Source of the DNA: Lachnospiraceae bacterium UBA5899
Lineage (GTDB): Bacteria > Bacillota > Clostridia > Lachnospirales > Lachnospiraceae
Direction: 5' to 3'
DNA length: 32,768 bases
Assembly (NCBI GenBank): GCA_002432425.1
Contig: DJEL01000005.1
Span: forward strand, 1 to 32,768
Part shown: in pieces, positions 1 to 8,662 of the stretch
How the letters are laid out: each line of letters starts with the position of its first letter
How positions within the stretch are numbered: the stretch's first letter is position 1
Translations under genes and position numbers: made by a program
The notes under the pieces: model-generated
Seen by the model: the letters and a program-made list of their open reading frames with translations, nothing else
Databases searched by the model: none
What the model was told of the DNA's origin: nothing

Positions 1-29
1 ATTTTCTCGATAAACTCTGTGGTATTCAT
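1..29 (-). CDS. 5' end of a gene downstream of the holin, probably the endolysin (partial)
   Basis: Only the first nine codons (MNTTEFIEK) are inside the window. The ATG at 29-27 is preceded by AGAGGAG with good spacing and starts 4 bp after the holin stop. In siphovirus lysis modules the gene after the holin is usually a peptidoglycan hydrolase, so an endolysin is likely. That is inference from position, because no catalytic domain is visible. Confidence 0.4.
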
Positions 30-33
30 GGTA

Positions 34-492
34 TTACTCCTCTGCATCCTGCTTGATAGCAGCCGTATCTTCGATTTGCGTTTTTATGTACTTCACGATT
101 GGCATCAGAAATGGCGGCATCTTTACACCGATGTCTATCATGTTCTCCAGAATAGATATCATCTCATTCACAACCAGCCAACATGCCACCACGGTGGCCA
201 CTACAAACGGAATAACCAGATTGATTCCTGCGGTATTGATTGCGTACTGAATCAGCACATCCATGAAAAACCCAACCAAAATCAGCAACCACATGCATAC
301 CTTTTTTATGATCCCACGGATGCTTTTGTAACTGCTTATTTTCTTGTCTTTTCGATACTTGGCAGCGCATAATCCGGTCACGTAATCGATGATGTTACAG
401 CCTACAAGCAGGAATACCGGAACTGCCAGTATTCCCAACCAACTCATCAGTGCAGACATTGCCGCTATAATCATAGTTTTTACTTTTTCCAT
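34..492 (-). CDS. Phage holin, phi29/Cph1-type (Phage_holin_4 family)
   Basis: A 152-residue membrane protein that would form the lysis pore releasing or activating the endolysin. It has several hydrophobic segments (about residues 8-33, 66-88 and 90-115) separated by a basic loop (KYRKDKKISSYKS) and a charged C-terminus. The pattern GCNIIDYVTG followed by a Lys-rich loop is typical of the phage_holin_4_1 (toxin secretion/lysis holin) family, and the length is normal for it. The ATG at 492 follows AGAGGAAAAGACA. It lies after a terminator at 517-543 and is followed 4 bp later by the probable endolysin, forming a lysis cassette. Family assignment is from recognised sequence pattern; function is family knowledge. 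Confidence 0.85.
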   Translation of the reverse strand: MEKVKTMIIAAMSALMSWLGILAVPVFLLVGCNIIDYVTGLCAAKYRKDKKISSYKSIRGIIKKVCMWLLILVGFFMDVLIQYAINTAGINLVIPFVVATVVACWLVVNEMISILENMIDIGVKMPPFLMPIVKYIKTQIEDTAAIKQDAEE

Positions 493-516
493 TGTCTTTT
501 CCTCTTTCTTTCCACT

Positions 517-543
517 AAAAAAGCTGAGACCTTTCTCTCAGCT
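517..543 (-). terminator. Rho-independent terminator between tail and lysis genes
   Basis: On the minus strand an 8-bp stem AGCTGAGA/TCTCAGCT with a 6-nt loop is followed by a run of six T. It sits just after the stop of the gene at 555-788 and before the holin, so some late transcripts would end before lysis. Confidence 0.8.
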
Positions 544-554
544 ATCAGTTGTTT

Positions 555-788
555 CTATTCGCTTTTTGCCCCTGTCGATGCATACATGCCGTTGGCATCC
601 GGCTCTTTGTACTTTGTCGTATACCTGGAATAGTCACCCATCATTTTCTGCATTCCCCGGTCCATATACATTTTGAATCCGGAATAGTCTTCCAGGTTCA
701 GTGCACGCACATTGACTACGCCTTGCCTAACTTCACATACATCTGTTTGTATAGGGTCTTTTTTGTCGCTGAATTTAACCCATGCCAT
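555..788 (-). CDS. Small phage protein of unknown function, end of tail operon
   Basis: A 77-residue hydrophilic protein with no domain I recognise. The ATG at 788 follows a strong GGAGGTGA site 4 nt away. It lies between the tail-tip genes and the lysis cassette, a position often holding small XkdX-like or baseplate-associated proteins. The sequence is not close enough to XkdX for me to name it. It is followed directly by a terminator, so it is the last gene of the tail transcript. Confidence 0.6.
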   Translation of the reverse strand: MAWVKFSDKKDPIQTDVCEVRQGVVNVRALNLEDYSGFKMYMDRGMQKMMGDYSRYTTKYKEPDANGMYASTGAKSE

Positions 789-800
789 ATCCTCACCTCC

Positions 801-1316
801 TTATTTCATCAGCGCCAACGTCGATACATTTATGGACGTGGTAGATGCCCCATATCCGTATGTTGCGTAGCCAGTTACTAAACGTATTCTAATCTTATAC
901 CGTCCGGTATATTGTGATATATCTATGGATGTTGCTGTAAACTGATTTTTTCCTCCAGTAGATATCTTCACAGCCTCGCCGGTTTCGCTCACCAGATACA
1001 CGCCCCATGCATGACCTGTATGGCTTCCGCACACATGATTGGCTGCAATACACAGTTTGCTGAATGCCGTCAAATCATAGTAATCTGTGGTGTCTAAATT
1101 GATGATACCGTCCGCCGACTTTCCGGAATCGTTTGCAGATACCGTCATGCTCATGGACACGTTGAAATCACCCCAAGAATATGAATGTGATGCCTTCGTG
1201 TTGCCACTGCTGCCGGTTACAGATGTCAGCTCCATCTTATGCTTTGCGGATGGAAAGCCTACTATCATGTTCTTTGGTTCACCGCCCTGCCCTACTCCTG
1301 CTATTCTTACTGACAT
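801..1316 (-). CDS. Hypothetical tail-tip or receptor-binding protein
   Basis: A 171-residue protein rich in Ser, Thr, Gly and aromatic residues with alternating hydrophobic positions, as expected for an all-beta phage surface protein. The start ATG at 1316 is preceded by GGGGG seven bases upstream. It follows the putative fibre genes and precedes a 77-residue small protein, so it is probably part of the distal tail or a carbohydrate-binding appendage. The segment around residues 95-150 resembles a beta-sandwich (CGSHTGHAWGVYLVSETGEA). No catalytic motif was seen. The role is inferred from position and composition only. Confidence 0.55.
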   Translation of the reverse strand: MSVRIAGVGQGGEPKNMIVGFPSAKHKMELTSVTGSSGNTKASHSYSWGDFNVSMSMTVSANDSGKSADGIINLDTTDYYDLTAFSKLCIAANHVCGSHTGHAWGVYLVSETGEAVKISTGGKNQFTATSIDISQYTGRYKIRIRLVTGYATYGYGASTTSINVSTLALMK

Positions 1317-1343
1317 GTGAATTCCCCCTTAGTAAAATATTTT

Positions 1344-1778
1344 TCAAACAAAGCTTTTTGTTTCTCCTGGTTCAAAGACTTTGGGGGTGTCAAATACTTC
1401 TCGCGCTATCATGAACGCATTTCCCGAAGTGCTTACACACAGAGCGCATTCATTTACGGTCAACTGTTCGCTACTTTTGTTAGTTATACTCGTAAAAAAC
1501 TGTGAATAAGAGCTTTCGTTTGAAAAATCTTGTGTCCTCTGATATGTGAAAGTTGCATCATATAGTGTGGCATCAATGGGAGCCTCTAAAACATAATCTG
1601 TCTTTTTCGGAGGTGTTGTACCTGTCCCCAACTGTATTTGTGGTGAAGAATTAGCAATATTGATTGGAGTATATCCTTCTCGCACACTTGTACCCGTTGT
1701 CGTTTTACTCATTGCTGCTGCCGAATTTTTACCAGTGCACATCCTATCCAAAATCGCCTGATAATTGTTTGTAAACAT
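1344..1778 (-). CDS. Hypothetical tail protein
   Basis: A 144-residue protein with an N-terminal helical segment (MFTNNYQAILDRMCTG) and a Ser/Thr-rich beta-type C-terminal part. The ATG at 1778 follows AGGAGGAATAAACA. It starts 3 bp after the upstream fibre gene ends, so the two are translationally linked. It probably belongs to the host-recognition end of the tail; similar short proteins of unknown function sit here in Clostridia siphoviruses. No named family recognised. Confidence 0.55.
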   Translation of the reverse strand: MFTNNYQAILDRMCTGKNSAAAMSKTTTGTSVREGYTPINIANSSPQIQLGTGTTPPKKTDYVLEAPIDATLYDATFTYQRTQDFSNESSYSQFFTSITNKSSEQLTVNECALCVSTSGNAFMIAREVFDTPKVFEPGETKSFV

Positions 1779-1781
1779 TGT

Positions 1782-2684
1782 TTATTCCTCCTCTGTTTTT
1801 TCCGCAAAATCGCCGGAAAATGAATAGTCAAATGTTGTTGTTTCCACTTCTGTAATGGAACCATATTCTGCCGTTGTCGGCGTTGGTGTCGGCGCCGGTG
1901 CATTTCCATCGATGTTTCTGACGCAGACATACTGCAGGTTGATGGCTGCTGCCGTGGCTGACTCAAACAGCAATGTTACACTGCCGTCCGTTTGTGCCCA
2001 GGATGTTCCTGCATCAGACAGTGCCTGCGTGTCGTCGTAATTCTTGGGGTAAATTTCCACAATTGATGTTGTCGTAATAGATGCATCTGAAATCTCGTAC
2101 TGTGCAACACCCGCCGGAATGGTATACGGTCCGAGAAAATATCCGGCCACCTGCAGCATCTGTTTGATAATCAGTGCATCTGCCAGATAGCCTGACATCG
2201 TTAATGCCAGCAAATCATCCCGCTTTTTGATGGAAAAATTCTCCCAGGACTTTTCCACTGTGGTGATGGTCTTTTTTAGGTCACTTACCGCCAGCATGGA
2301 TGCTTTGTACGTTCCCAGCTCTATCTCGTAGATGCCGTTTGTCTCATTACAATTTTCGTCTTGCACCAGCTCCGGCAGCTCATCCGCCGTCACATACATT
2401 ATCTGGATAGGTGCCGCATCATCGGAAAGGTTCATATGAAAGTAAATTCGTCCCAGCTTATCCCCTTCCGCCGACAGTTCCACTGATATAGACTCTTCCT
2501 GCACGACGAACTGACGTCCTTTGATGATACCGCGGCCAGAGCCTATCTTGATTACCCCGCCGCCCATCGCTGTCATGTCGCATCCGCTGATGATGCCGGA
2601 AACGCCCGTCAGGATTTCATACATAATTGCATCATCTTTCGGCGTGATGGTGCTTCCATCGAATTGCTTCAACTCAATGCTCAA
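1782..2684 (-). CDS. Tail fibre / baseplate appendage-like protein
   Basis: A 300-residue protein beginning with a module common at the start of phage fibre and baseplate proteins (SIELKQFDGSTITPKDDAI, then a Gly-rich ISGCDMTAMGGGVIKIGSGRG beta-turn region). After residue 200 it is Thr/Ser/Ala-rich with a short Ala-Pro-Thr-Pro linker (about residue 265) before a C-terminal tail. It starts with TTG at 2684: AGGAGG lies 8 nt upstream and the TTG overlaps the stop codon of the preceding gene. Probably attaches to the tail tip and contacts the cell surface. This is inferred from position after the Gp37-like gene and from composition. Confidence 0.6.
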   Translation of the reverse strand: MSIELKQFDGSTITPKDDAIMYEILTGVSGIISGCDMTAMGGGVIKIGSGRGIIKGRQFVVQEESISVELSAEGDKLGRIYFHMNLSDDAAPIQIMYVTADELPELVQDENCNETNGIYEIELGTYKASMLAVSDLKKTITTVEKSWENFSIKKRDDLLALTMSGYLADALIIKQMLQVAGYFLGPYTIPAGVAQYEISDASITTTSIVEIYPKNYDDTQALSDAGTSWAQTDGSVTLLFESATAAAINLQYVCVRNIDGNAPAPTPTPTTAEYGSITEVETTTFDYSFSGDFAEKTEEE

Positions 2685-3745
2685 CTTGTTATCCTCCTTT
2701 TCAGTTTTTTTGTTAATTCCAGCCGTACCGCACCAAATACCAGGATTGTGGTATCGCCTACCTTTTTTCCTGTAATCATGGTCTGGTATGCTGTGTTATT
2801 CCGTATAATGGTTGCCTGCTGTCCTATCTGCAGCTTTTGCGGTTGTACCAGTCCGTCGTCGTTCATGACCTCAATCTCTATCAGATTGTTATACTCCGGC
2901 AGGCTCATCCGGGAGTAGGCTCTCTCATAGGCTATGTCGTGGAACGTCTTGGCATCTTCCTTGGGTTTCTCCGGCTCTTCGTAGGTCACATATTCTGTGC
3001 TGAATACCACCGGGGAAAGGCGTCCCTCTGCATCGACATCCTCCGATATAGTTCCATCATCCAGCAAGTAAAAGGTTGCCGTCTGGCTTTCATCTACTTC
3101 GTTGTAAATCACCATTTTGTTTACGGTCTGGTCTGCCTGCTTGATAACGAAGCTGGCGCTTAATATATTCAGCATGTCGGCTTCTATCACTTTCCGCTCT
3201 GCTGTTACCTTTTCCACCGTTGCTTGCAGCCTTTTTTGTTTCAAATCAATGTCAAAATCGACTACCACCCCGTAACGCAGAAAAGCCATGGATGCCATCT
3301 GGTAAAGATTTCCGATATTCCCATCGAAATCCAATATAGCATCCTGTGTCTGGCTTCCTGCCGCAGCCTCGAAGCCCGTGATATTCTGTTTTTCATCGTC
3401 CGAATCCCGGTATGTGGCATTCATGATATCCACCAGCCACTGCTCCAGGGATGTTTTTAATTCGTCCTGTGTCATATGGACATCCACATCCAGCAGTGCA
3501 AGCATTGGCTTGAATTGTATTTCGTATCCTTTGTCCGAATCCGTGCAGCCCGTTACTATTCCGATATACCTGCTGCCGTGGCCGGATATGCGGATATAAT
3601 CGCCTTCCGATGCCCGGATATCTGGCAGAACTACTTTACTGTTGCTGATAGCCAGATAGTCAATGTCCACTTCCGTTTCCGTCGTCTGGTTGGATGAACG
3701 ATAGGAAAAATCCGGGGAAAAAATTTCTATGTTATACCACTGCAT
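2681..3745 (-). CDS. Tail-tip / baseplate protein, Gp37-like (tail-associated hub)
   Basis: A 354-residue protein following the Dit-like gene, the usual place of the Tal/hub protein. The N-terminal part (QWYNIEIFSPDFSYRSSNQT, then GDYIRISGHGSRYIGIVTG) resembles the siphovirus ReqiPepy6 Gp37-like family, built on the gp27/Tal hub fold. No peptidase or lysozyme domain follows, so this is a short hub without a fused hydrolase. The start overlaps the Dit gene by 14 bp and the stop overlaps the next gene's TTG by 4 bp, indicating one polycistronic message. Family assignment is moderate; the structural role is inferred from order. Confidence 0.6.
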   Translation of the reverse strand: MQWYNIEIFSPDFSYRSSNQTTETEVDIDYLAISNSKVVLPDIRASEGDYIRISGHGSRYIGIVTGCTDSDKGYEIQFKPMLALLDVDVHMTQDELKTSLEQWLVDIMNATYRDSDDEKQNITGFEAAAGSQTQDAILDFDGNIGNLYQMASMAFLRYGVVVDFDIDLKQKRLQATVEKVTAERKVIEADMLNILSASFVIKQADQTVNKMVIYNEVDESQTATFYLLDDGTISEDVDAEGRLSPVVFSTEYVTYEEPEKPKEDAKTFHDIAYERAYSRMSLPEYNNLIEIEVMNDDGLVQPQKLQIGQQATIIRNNTAYQTMITGKKVGDTTILVFGAVRLELTKKLKRRITS

Positions 3746-4553
3746 ATTCTTCCTGCACCTCCATCGCTACCTGCAGCTCTCCGCTGCCCTCGTGGATTAC
3801 CGTTATCCTGTTTTCACCAAATCCGGCAAAGAGAAACCGTTCCGTCTCAAAATCGCTTAATCCGTACAGGTCTCGCACGAAAACGTTTCGGTTTGTATAT
3901 TCAGCGATGCAAAACGGGGTTTGTGTGGTGTCAATCACCACTCTATGCCCCGTTTCAATTTCTACCTGCAGTCTTCCGGATGCCACCACCTGACCGTCTA
4001 CCCGGTGTACCCACGTAGGATTTTTACACGGACCTAAAATGGACAGCCTTATAGGGCTGTCCTCTGTACTTTCACATGTCCATTTTAACGTGCCGCGCTC
4101 CGTATCCGTATACACGTAGCTGTACGGATATGGGTATTTCTTGCTGTTTGCCGGCTGCTTCGGTTTTTCCAGTGATATTTTTTTATACCAGGTAGTCAGT
4201 CCGGCAAAGGTGAGCTCGGTCTGCAGGCCCACCGTTTCCAGCTCTGTCTTGGTTGCTTTCGTGATGTATACCTGCATGTAGTAGGTGCCCGCCGGTGTGG
4301 TATATTCCAGCACCAGCGGTCTGTGCTGAATGAATTTTGCAAACCGGTTAAATTCTTCGTAGCCGCTGAATGCCACCTTACATGTGGGCGCTTTCTGCTT
4401 CAGCACGTCCTTCTTTACTTTGAACCGGTTTCCCACCTGAATATAGGTCTGCTTCCGTTCTCCGCCCAGCCCTTTAGGACTGTGAAGAAAGCTGTCCAAT
4501 TCGTTCATATTCCAGCTATCGCCCCTTGCGTTGATTAGCTTAAATTCCCTCAA
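3732..4553 (-). CDS. Distal tail protein (Dit-like, phage_tail family)
   Basis: A 273-residue protein immediately after the tape measure gene. It opens with REFKLINARGDSWNMNELDSFLHSPKGLG, the pattern of the Dit N-terminal belt domain, and carries a beta-rich middle (LVLEYTTPAGTYYMQVYITKATKTEL) and a C-terminal galectin-like half. Dit hexamers form the hub joining tail tube to the adsorption apparatus. The order tape measure, Dit, hub, fibre is the standard siphovirus arrangement. Length is normal for a Dit without an inserted carbohydrate-binding module. Confidence 0.75.
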   Translation of the reverse strand: MREFKLINARGDSWNMNELDSFLHSPKGLGGERKQTYIQVGNRFKVKKDVLKQKAPTCKVAFSGYEEFNRFAKFIQHRPLVLEYTTPAGTYYMQVYITKATKTELETVGLQTELTFAGLTTWYKKISLEKPKQPANSKKYPYPYSYVYTDTERGTLKWTCESTEDSPIRLSILGPCKNPTWVHRVDGQVVASGRLQVEIETGHRVVIDTTQTPFCIAEYTNRNVFVRDLYGLSDFETERFLFAGFGENRITVIHEGSGELQVAMEVQEEYAVV

Positions 4554-4565
4554 TGTCCTCGCCTC

Positions 4566-7500
4566 CTATTCAAACGCTTCTCCCAGTTTTCTGTCTATGG
4601 CGCTGGCTATGCCGCTTAAGTCCGCCCGGTCTATCGCATTGTCGATAACCTCCTGCACCGCTTCCGTGACCTTGTCTTGTCCTGCCCGGATACCTGTCGC
4701 AATGCTCTCCGGAATTTTGGCTCCCAGTGCAGAAAAAACTTCGCTGCTTCCATCGTCCACAATCACCAGCTTTTTTTCAATGCCCTCGCTTGCGGCATCT
4801 ATCAGTCCTGCTGCCGCCGTCTGCATTTCCGGCTTTTTCTCATTCACACCGGTCACCATGCTGTCGATGCCGTCGGAATTGGTCTCTGCCATTTCTGTCA
4901 ATTTTGTTGCCAGTGTTTCCTTCAATTCATCGTAGGACATTTCCGTGTCCGTTTTCATCTGACCGTAGGTATCCGACTGCGTCTGCAGAATGTCTGCCAT
5001 CTGCTCCCCGTATCCGGTTGCAAAATCACCCATAATGTCGGACAGCTCGCCTCTGGCTTCCAGCATCTCCTTGTAGCTGGCTATCACATCCGCATAGGCG
5101 TCTGCATCATTCTTTGACGCTTCCACCAGTTCATGCAGATAGCCGGCTCCCTGTATGCCAAGGCTCTGAATATCTGCCAGCAGATCCTCGTCCAATAAAT
5201 CTTCCTGTGCCAGCTTGTTTGCCGCAATCAAATCATCTTTGTACTGTGTGTAGGCATCTGTCTGCGTCTGCAGGTTTTTAGACATCTGCTCTACGGACAT
5301 GTCCGATTTATTTGACAGCTCTTCAAACAATCCTACCTGCTTTTTCAAGGACTCTTCCGCTTCCTCGGATGCCTTGGCATATTCTGTCTGCAGCTTCTGG
5401 ATGCTCTCCGCCACGTCTCCGGATACCGTAATGGTCTGCCCGCCGTATTCAATCTGTGCCACCGTCACATTCTGCAGTGCTGCTGCCTGTCCTTCCCATA
5501 CTTCCGTCAGCTCTGCATTCTTTTCCTTTACTTCCCCCACTTTGGCAGCATTTTCTTCATACTGGGCATTCAGCTCTAACAGTGCTTCGTTTTCTTCATA
5601 CAGCCGGTTTAATTCTTCATCTTCACCCGCGGAGCGTTCCATGCCTTTTTCGCTCAGTTCCACGATACGGGCAAGGGTCTGCTCGTAATTGGCATCCAGC
5701 TCCAGCATCTTCTCCCGGATGTTCTGCATGTTGACTTCCGCATCTGCCTGTGCTTCCGTCAGATCGATGCTTTCCTGCTTCGCCTGATTGATGTCTTCCT
5801 GTGACTTTGCCGCTTCCGCCTGTTTTAAAAATGCTTCCGTGCTTTCCTCCAGGTATCCTGTTTCTTCGTTTATGGCGAGGTTCAGGCTCGGATACATCTG
5901 GTTTAGCAGTGCCACCCTGTTTGCCAGATCGGTCTTTTCCTCTGCGTTCAGCTTTTCCCGTTTGTTCAGCTCCTCTACGGAGCGGATCAGGACACTGGCA
6001 CGCTGTGACGTCTGGGTGTATGCGTCGTTTTCCTCGTATATGGCATCTATCTTGTCTTTGGTAGCCTTTGTTGACTCCTTTATCAGTTCGATTTCTTTCT
6101 TGATCTCCGTCTGTTCTGACTGGCTGGATGCAATGTAAACCGATACAGCGCCCACCAGTGCTCCCAGTGCCGCCGTAATGCCAACTACCAGCGGATTTGT
6201 AACCGCCATGACCGCCTTAAACGCTGCCACGGCTGCCGTTACCCCCGCTATTGCCGTTGCGGCCGTTCCCAGTCCTGCCACCACAACCGCCACTGCCTGT
6301 ACCACCTGCGGATGCTCCTGCACAAATTCCGTCGCCCATGTAAATGCGTCTGTGCCCGTGTTATACAGTTCTTTCAGTGTGGGATTCAATTCGTTGCCTA
6401 TGGCGATCTGCAGGTTCTGTGACGCAATCTGCATTCGCTTTTCTGCGTATTCGGTAGTATCCGTCATTTTCTGAAATGCTGCCTCTGTGGCGCCGGTGCT
6501 GTTCTCCATCTGTTCCAGGACAGAGTTAAACTTCTCGGCACCGCTTCCCAGAATGGACAGAGCGCCTACTCCGGCTTCCGAGCTGGACCACAGCTCATTA
6601 AATGCCGCGCTGTCATTGTTTACCGACTCGCCAAGTATCTCAATCACATCACCCAGACTAAGTCCCTGTTCCATCAGTTCGCCGAACGACATGCCTGTTT
6701 CTTCTTTCAGTATCTTGCCTACCGTGCTGCCGCTGTCGCCTAACTCATTCAGCATGCCCTTCATGTAGGTGGTGGACTCTGCCGCCTTGATACCGTTTGC
6801 GGTAAGGATGGCATAGGATGAGGAAAGCTGGTCCATGTTCACGTTGTAGGCAGCCGCTATGGGAATGACCTTACCCATATTTGCTGCCAGCTCGTTTACC
6901 GTAACCTTACCAAGGTTCTGCGTGGTTATCAGGGCATCCGCTACGTGCGTGGACTGCTCTGCTTCCATCTTGTAGGCATTCATGGCCGTAGTCAGGATGT
7001 CCACGGATGTTGTGGCATCCGTATAACCACCAATAGCCAGCTTTGTGGCATCCGCCACAAAGCCTACTGTATTTGCCGTATCCTGTCCGGCTGATATCGC
7101 ATTGTATGCCGCATCGGCCAGGTCGTTTGAGGATTGTACCAGCACCGTGGATTGTTCCATGAGCTGTGCCGCCATATCGGACTGCGTCACCTTGGCTTCG
7201 TCTGCGATGGTGTAGACCTTTGCCATGTTTGTCTCATAGGCTGCCGCCTCTTTGGAACACTCCATCAGGGCATCCTTTATTTTGTCAATCTCCGCTGCAA
7301 TCCCCGAAGCTGCCAGCGCTCCGGCAAGGTTTTCCACAGCCGACACCGTCTTTTCCCCAAATCCCTGTGTTTCTTCGGTTGCTTCCTTTACCTTTTTCCC
7401 ATACTGGTCTATGGATGTGGCGCATCCGTCTGCACTGTCTGCCGCTTCTGCCAGATAATCACTGGTGTTGTCCAGTTCGCGCTCCATACCCACCAGTTCT

Positions 7501-7982
7501 GCCTGAGATGTATTCAGGGCAGTGGTGTACTTAGTGACACTGGCGTCCATTTTTTCATACTGCTGTCCCGCCAGCTTTAACTGTGTGGATGCCTTTTCGA
7601 CTTCTGCCTGCTGCTGTTCCAGTGCCTCCGCTGTCGTATCCGTTGCATTTTTCATGCTCTCCAGCTTCTTTTCCGCATCCTTTAACGATACGGTATACAG
7701 CTCTACCTTCCGGCGGGCTTCCGTTCTGGCATCCTCCGCCGCTTTCAGCACCTTTTCCTGTGCCTTTACTTTTTCATTTTGCGTTTCGATCTGCCGGGTG
7801 AGAATTTCCTGCTTTGCCCGCAGGGCTTCTATACTGTTGGCATTTTCCCTATACGTTTCCGCACACAGCTTCATTTCCGAACGAAGCTCCGCCTGTCCTG
7901 CCTTCATGGAACGCATGGATTCGTTGTATTCCTTTACGCCATCAATTACAATCTTACCGCCGATTGTATTTTTTGCCGCCAC
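4566..7982 (-). CDS. Tail tape measure protein (TP901 core family)
   Basis: At 1138 residues this is the longest gene in the window. Residues about 15-190 are a long coiled coil. Residues about 245-420 match the TP901 tape-measure core (MAKVYTIADEAKVTQSDMAA, then NAISAGQDTANTVGFV and MGKVIPIAAAYNVNMDQL). A hydrophobic Ala/Val-rich stretch follows at about 555-620. The C-terminal half is mostly coiled coil. It scaffolds tail-tube assembly and sets tail length; at about 0.15 nm per residue it predicts a tail near 170 nm (inference). It follows the frameshifted chaperone pair, as in most siphoviruses. Confidence 0.95.
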   Translation of the reverse strand: MAAKNTIGGKIVIDGVKEYNESMRSMKAGQAELRSEMKLCAETYRENANSIEALRAKQEILTRQIETQNEKVKAQEKVLKAAEDARTEARRKVELYTVSLKDAEKKLESMKNATDTTAEALEQQQAEVEKASTQLKLAGQQYEKMDASVTKYTTALNTSQAELVGMERELDNTSDYLAEAADSADGCATSIDQYGKKVKEATEETQGFGEKTVSAVENLAGALAASGIAAEIDKIKDALMECSKEAAAYETNMAKVYTIADEAKVTQSDMAAQLMEQSTVLVQSSNDLADAAYNAISAGQDTANTVGFVADATKLAIGGYTDATTSVDILTTAMNAYKMEAEQSTHVADALITTQNLGKVTVNELAANMGKVIPIAAAYNVNMDQLSSSYAILTANGIKAAESTTYMKGMLNELGDSGSTVGKILKEETGMSFGELMEQGLSLGDVIEILGESVNNDSAAFNELWSSSEAGVGALSILGSGAEKFNSVLEQMENSTGATEAAFQKMTDTTEYAEKRMQIASQNLQIAIGNELNPTLKELYNTGTDAFTWATEFVQEHPQVVQAVAVVVAGLGTAATAIAGVTAAVAAFKAVMAVTNPLVVGITAALGALVGAVSVYIASSQSEQTEIKKEIELIKESTKATKDKIDAIYEENDAYTQTSQRASVLIRSVEELNKREKLNAEEKTDLANRVALLNQMYPSLNLAINEETGYLEESTEAFLKQAEAAKSQEDINQAKQESIDLTEAQADAEVNMQNIREKMLELDANYEQTLARIVELSEKGMERSAGEDEELNRLYEENEALLELNAQYEENAAKVGEVKEKNAELTEVWEGQAAALQNVTVAQIEYGGQTITVSGDVAESIQKLQTEYAKASEEAEESLKKQVGLFEELSNKSDMSVEQMSKNLQTQTDAYTQYKDDLIAANKLAQEDLLDEDLLADIQSLGIQGAGYLHELVEASKNDADAYADVIASYKEMLEARGELSDIMGDFATGYGEQMADILQTQSDTYGQMKTDTEMSYDELKETLATKLTEMAETNSDGIDSMVTGVNEKKPEMQTAAAGLIDAASEGIEKKLVIVDDGSSEVFSALGAKIPESIATGIRAGQDKVTEAVQEVIDNAIDRADLSGIASAIDRKLGEAFE

Positions 7983-7993
7983 CGTCTCACCTC

Positions 7994-8248
7994 CTATAAG
8001 TCAAATATGGAGTCTTTTTTCTCCGGCTCCGTCTCTTCTGTCTTGTAAAGCATTTTCTGTGTGTCAAAATTATGGACTTTTTTATACGTGTCAAATATAT
8101 CCAGCCACTTGCCCATCGGCAAAAGATAGACCTCGCTTTCCGAATAGCCCATTTTTGCCATACCGATATAAATAATCCAGGCTACGTCTATCGGCTGTTC
8201 TTCCTTCTTTTTTCCCGCTCCTGGCTTTATTTTTTTGAAATAAAACAC
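7994..8248 (-). CDS. Tail assembly chaperone, frameshift extension (gpT-like part)
   Basis: This frame has no convincing start of its own: the first candidate is a GTG without a Shine-Dalgarno site. It lies in the -1 frame relative to the gene at 8227-8583 and overlaps its end at the slippery heptamer 8230-8236. Read as a fusion, translation continues after ...SKK into IKPGAGKKKEEQPIDVAW and ends with ...KKDSIFDL, giving a protein of about 196 residues. It lies directly before the tape measure gene. This matches the gpG/gpGT architecture of siphoviruses, where the minor fusion protein holds the tape measure during tube assembly. Confidence 0.8.
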   Translation of the reverse strand: MFYFKKIKPGAGKKKEEQPIDVAWIIYIGMAKMGYSESEVYLLPMGKWLDIFDTYKKVHNFDTQKMLYKTEETEPEKKDSIFDL

Positions 8249-8583
8249 CTCTTATACGCATCATGGATATAACCAGCAAGGATGGTAAAAGGCATGTCTG
8301 CATCAAGCAGCACCTCGTTTACATCAATATCTGCCTTTTCTCCCATTGCCTCCAATTTCCTTACGCCCTCCCGTATCATTACCGGAAGGGCAAATATAAT
8401 CGCTTTCATGTCCGGCTCCGTTTTTGTAAATTTACCTGCTTCCGTTTCCTCCACTCCCAGCAGTTTCCGCTCAAACGTGCCGATAGAGCCATACTCCTCC
8501 TGAATTTCATTCAGGGCAAAAATATCGCACCATAGCGGCACCTTTTTGCCTGCCAGCGTGATAAATATAGGCTTTTCTACCAT
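8227..8583 (-). CDS. Tail assembly chaperone (gpG-like)
   Basis: A 118-residue mostly helical protein (KPIFITLAGKKVPLWCDIFA, then a Glu/Lys-rich helix with an AGYIHDAYKRCF C-terminus) placed between the major tail protein and tape measure gene. That is the position of gpG-like tail assembly chaperones. The last codons are TCA AAA AAA TAA, so the gene ends exactly on a slippery heptamer that can move ribosomes into the -1 frame and add the 78-residue extension at 7994-8230. The N-terminal half resembles the phage_TAC families of Firmicutes phages. Confidence 0.8.
   Translation of the reverse strand: MVEKPIFITLAGKKVPLWCDIFALNEIQEEYGSIGTFERKLLGVEETEAGKFTKTEPDMKAIIFALPVMIREGVRKLEAMGEKADIDVNEVLLDADMPFTILAGYIHDAYKRCFISKK
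8230..8236 (-). promoter_or_regulatory. Programmed -1 ribosomal frameshift site A AAA AAA
   Basis: Seven consecutive A on the minus strand in the phase A AAA AAA, directly followed by the TAA stop of the zero frame. Re-pairing of both tRNAs by one base continues into the open -1 frame (ATA AAG CCA). The heptamer, the overlapping frames and the position before the tape measure gene all match the canonical tail-chaperone frameshift. Confidence 0.85.
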
Positions 8584-8603
8584 TTTCTCAACCTCCGATA
8601 TAT

Positions 8604-8641
8604 GCCAAAAAGAAAGGAAGCACTTTGCGGGTGCTTCCTTT
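8604..8641 (-). terminator. Rho-independent terminator after the major tail protein gene
   Basis: Minus strand: AAAGGAAGCAC, a 7-nt loop, GTGCTTCCTTT, then a T-rich tract. The 11-bp stem lies between the major tail protein stop and the chaperone start. It probably lowers expression of downstream tail genes relative to the abundant major tail protein. Confidence 0.85.
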
Positions 8642-8662
8642 TATTCCGGTACTTTGTTCTGT

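Noticed and set aside
7522..8175. Plus-strand open frame of 217 codons opposite the tape measure coiled coil
   Set aside because: Ser/Phe/Cys-rich translation typical of the reverse complement of Glu/Lys/Ala coiled coils; no Shine-Dalgarno site.
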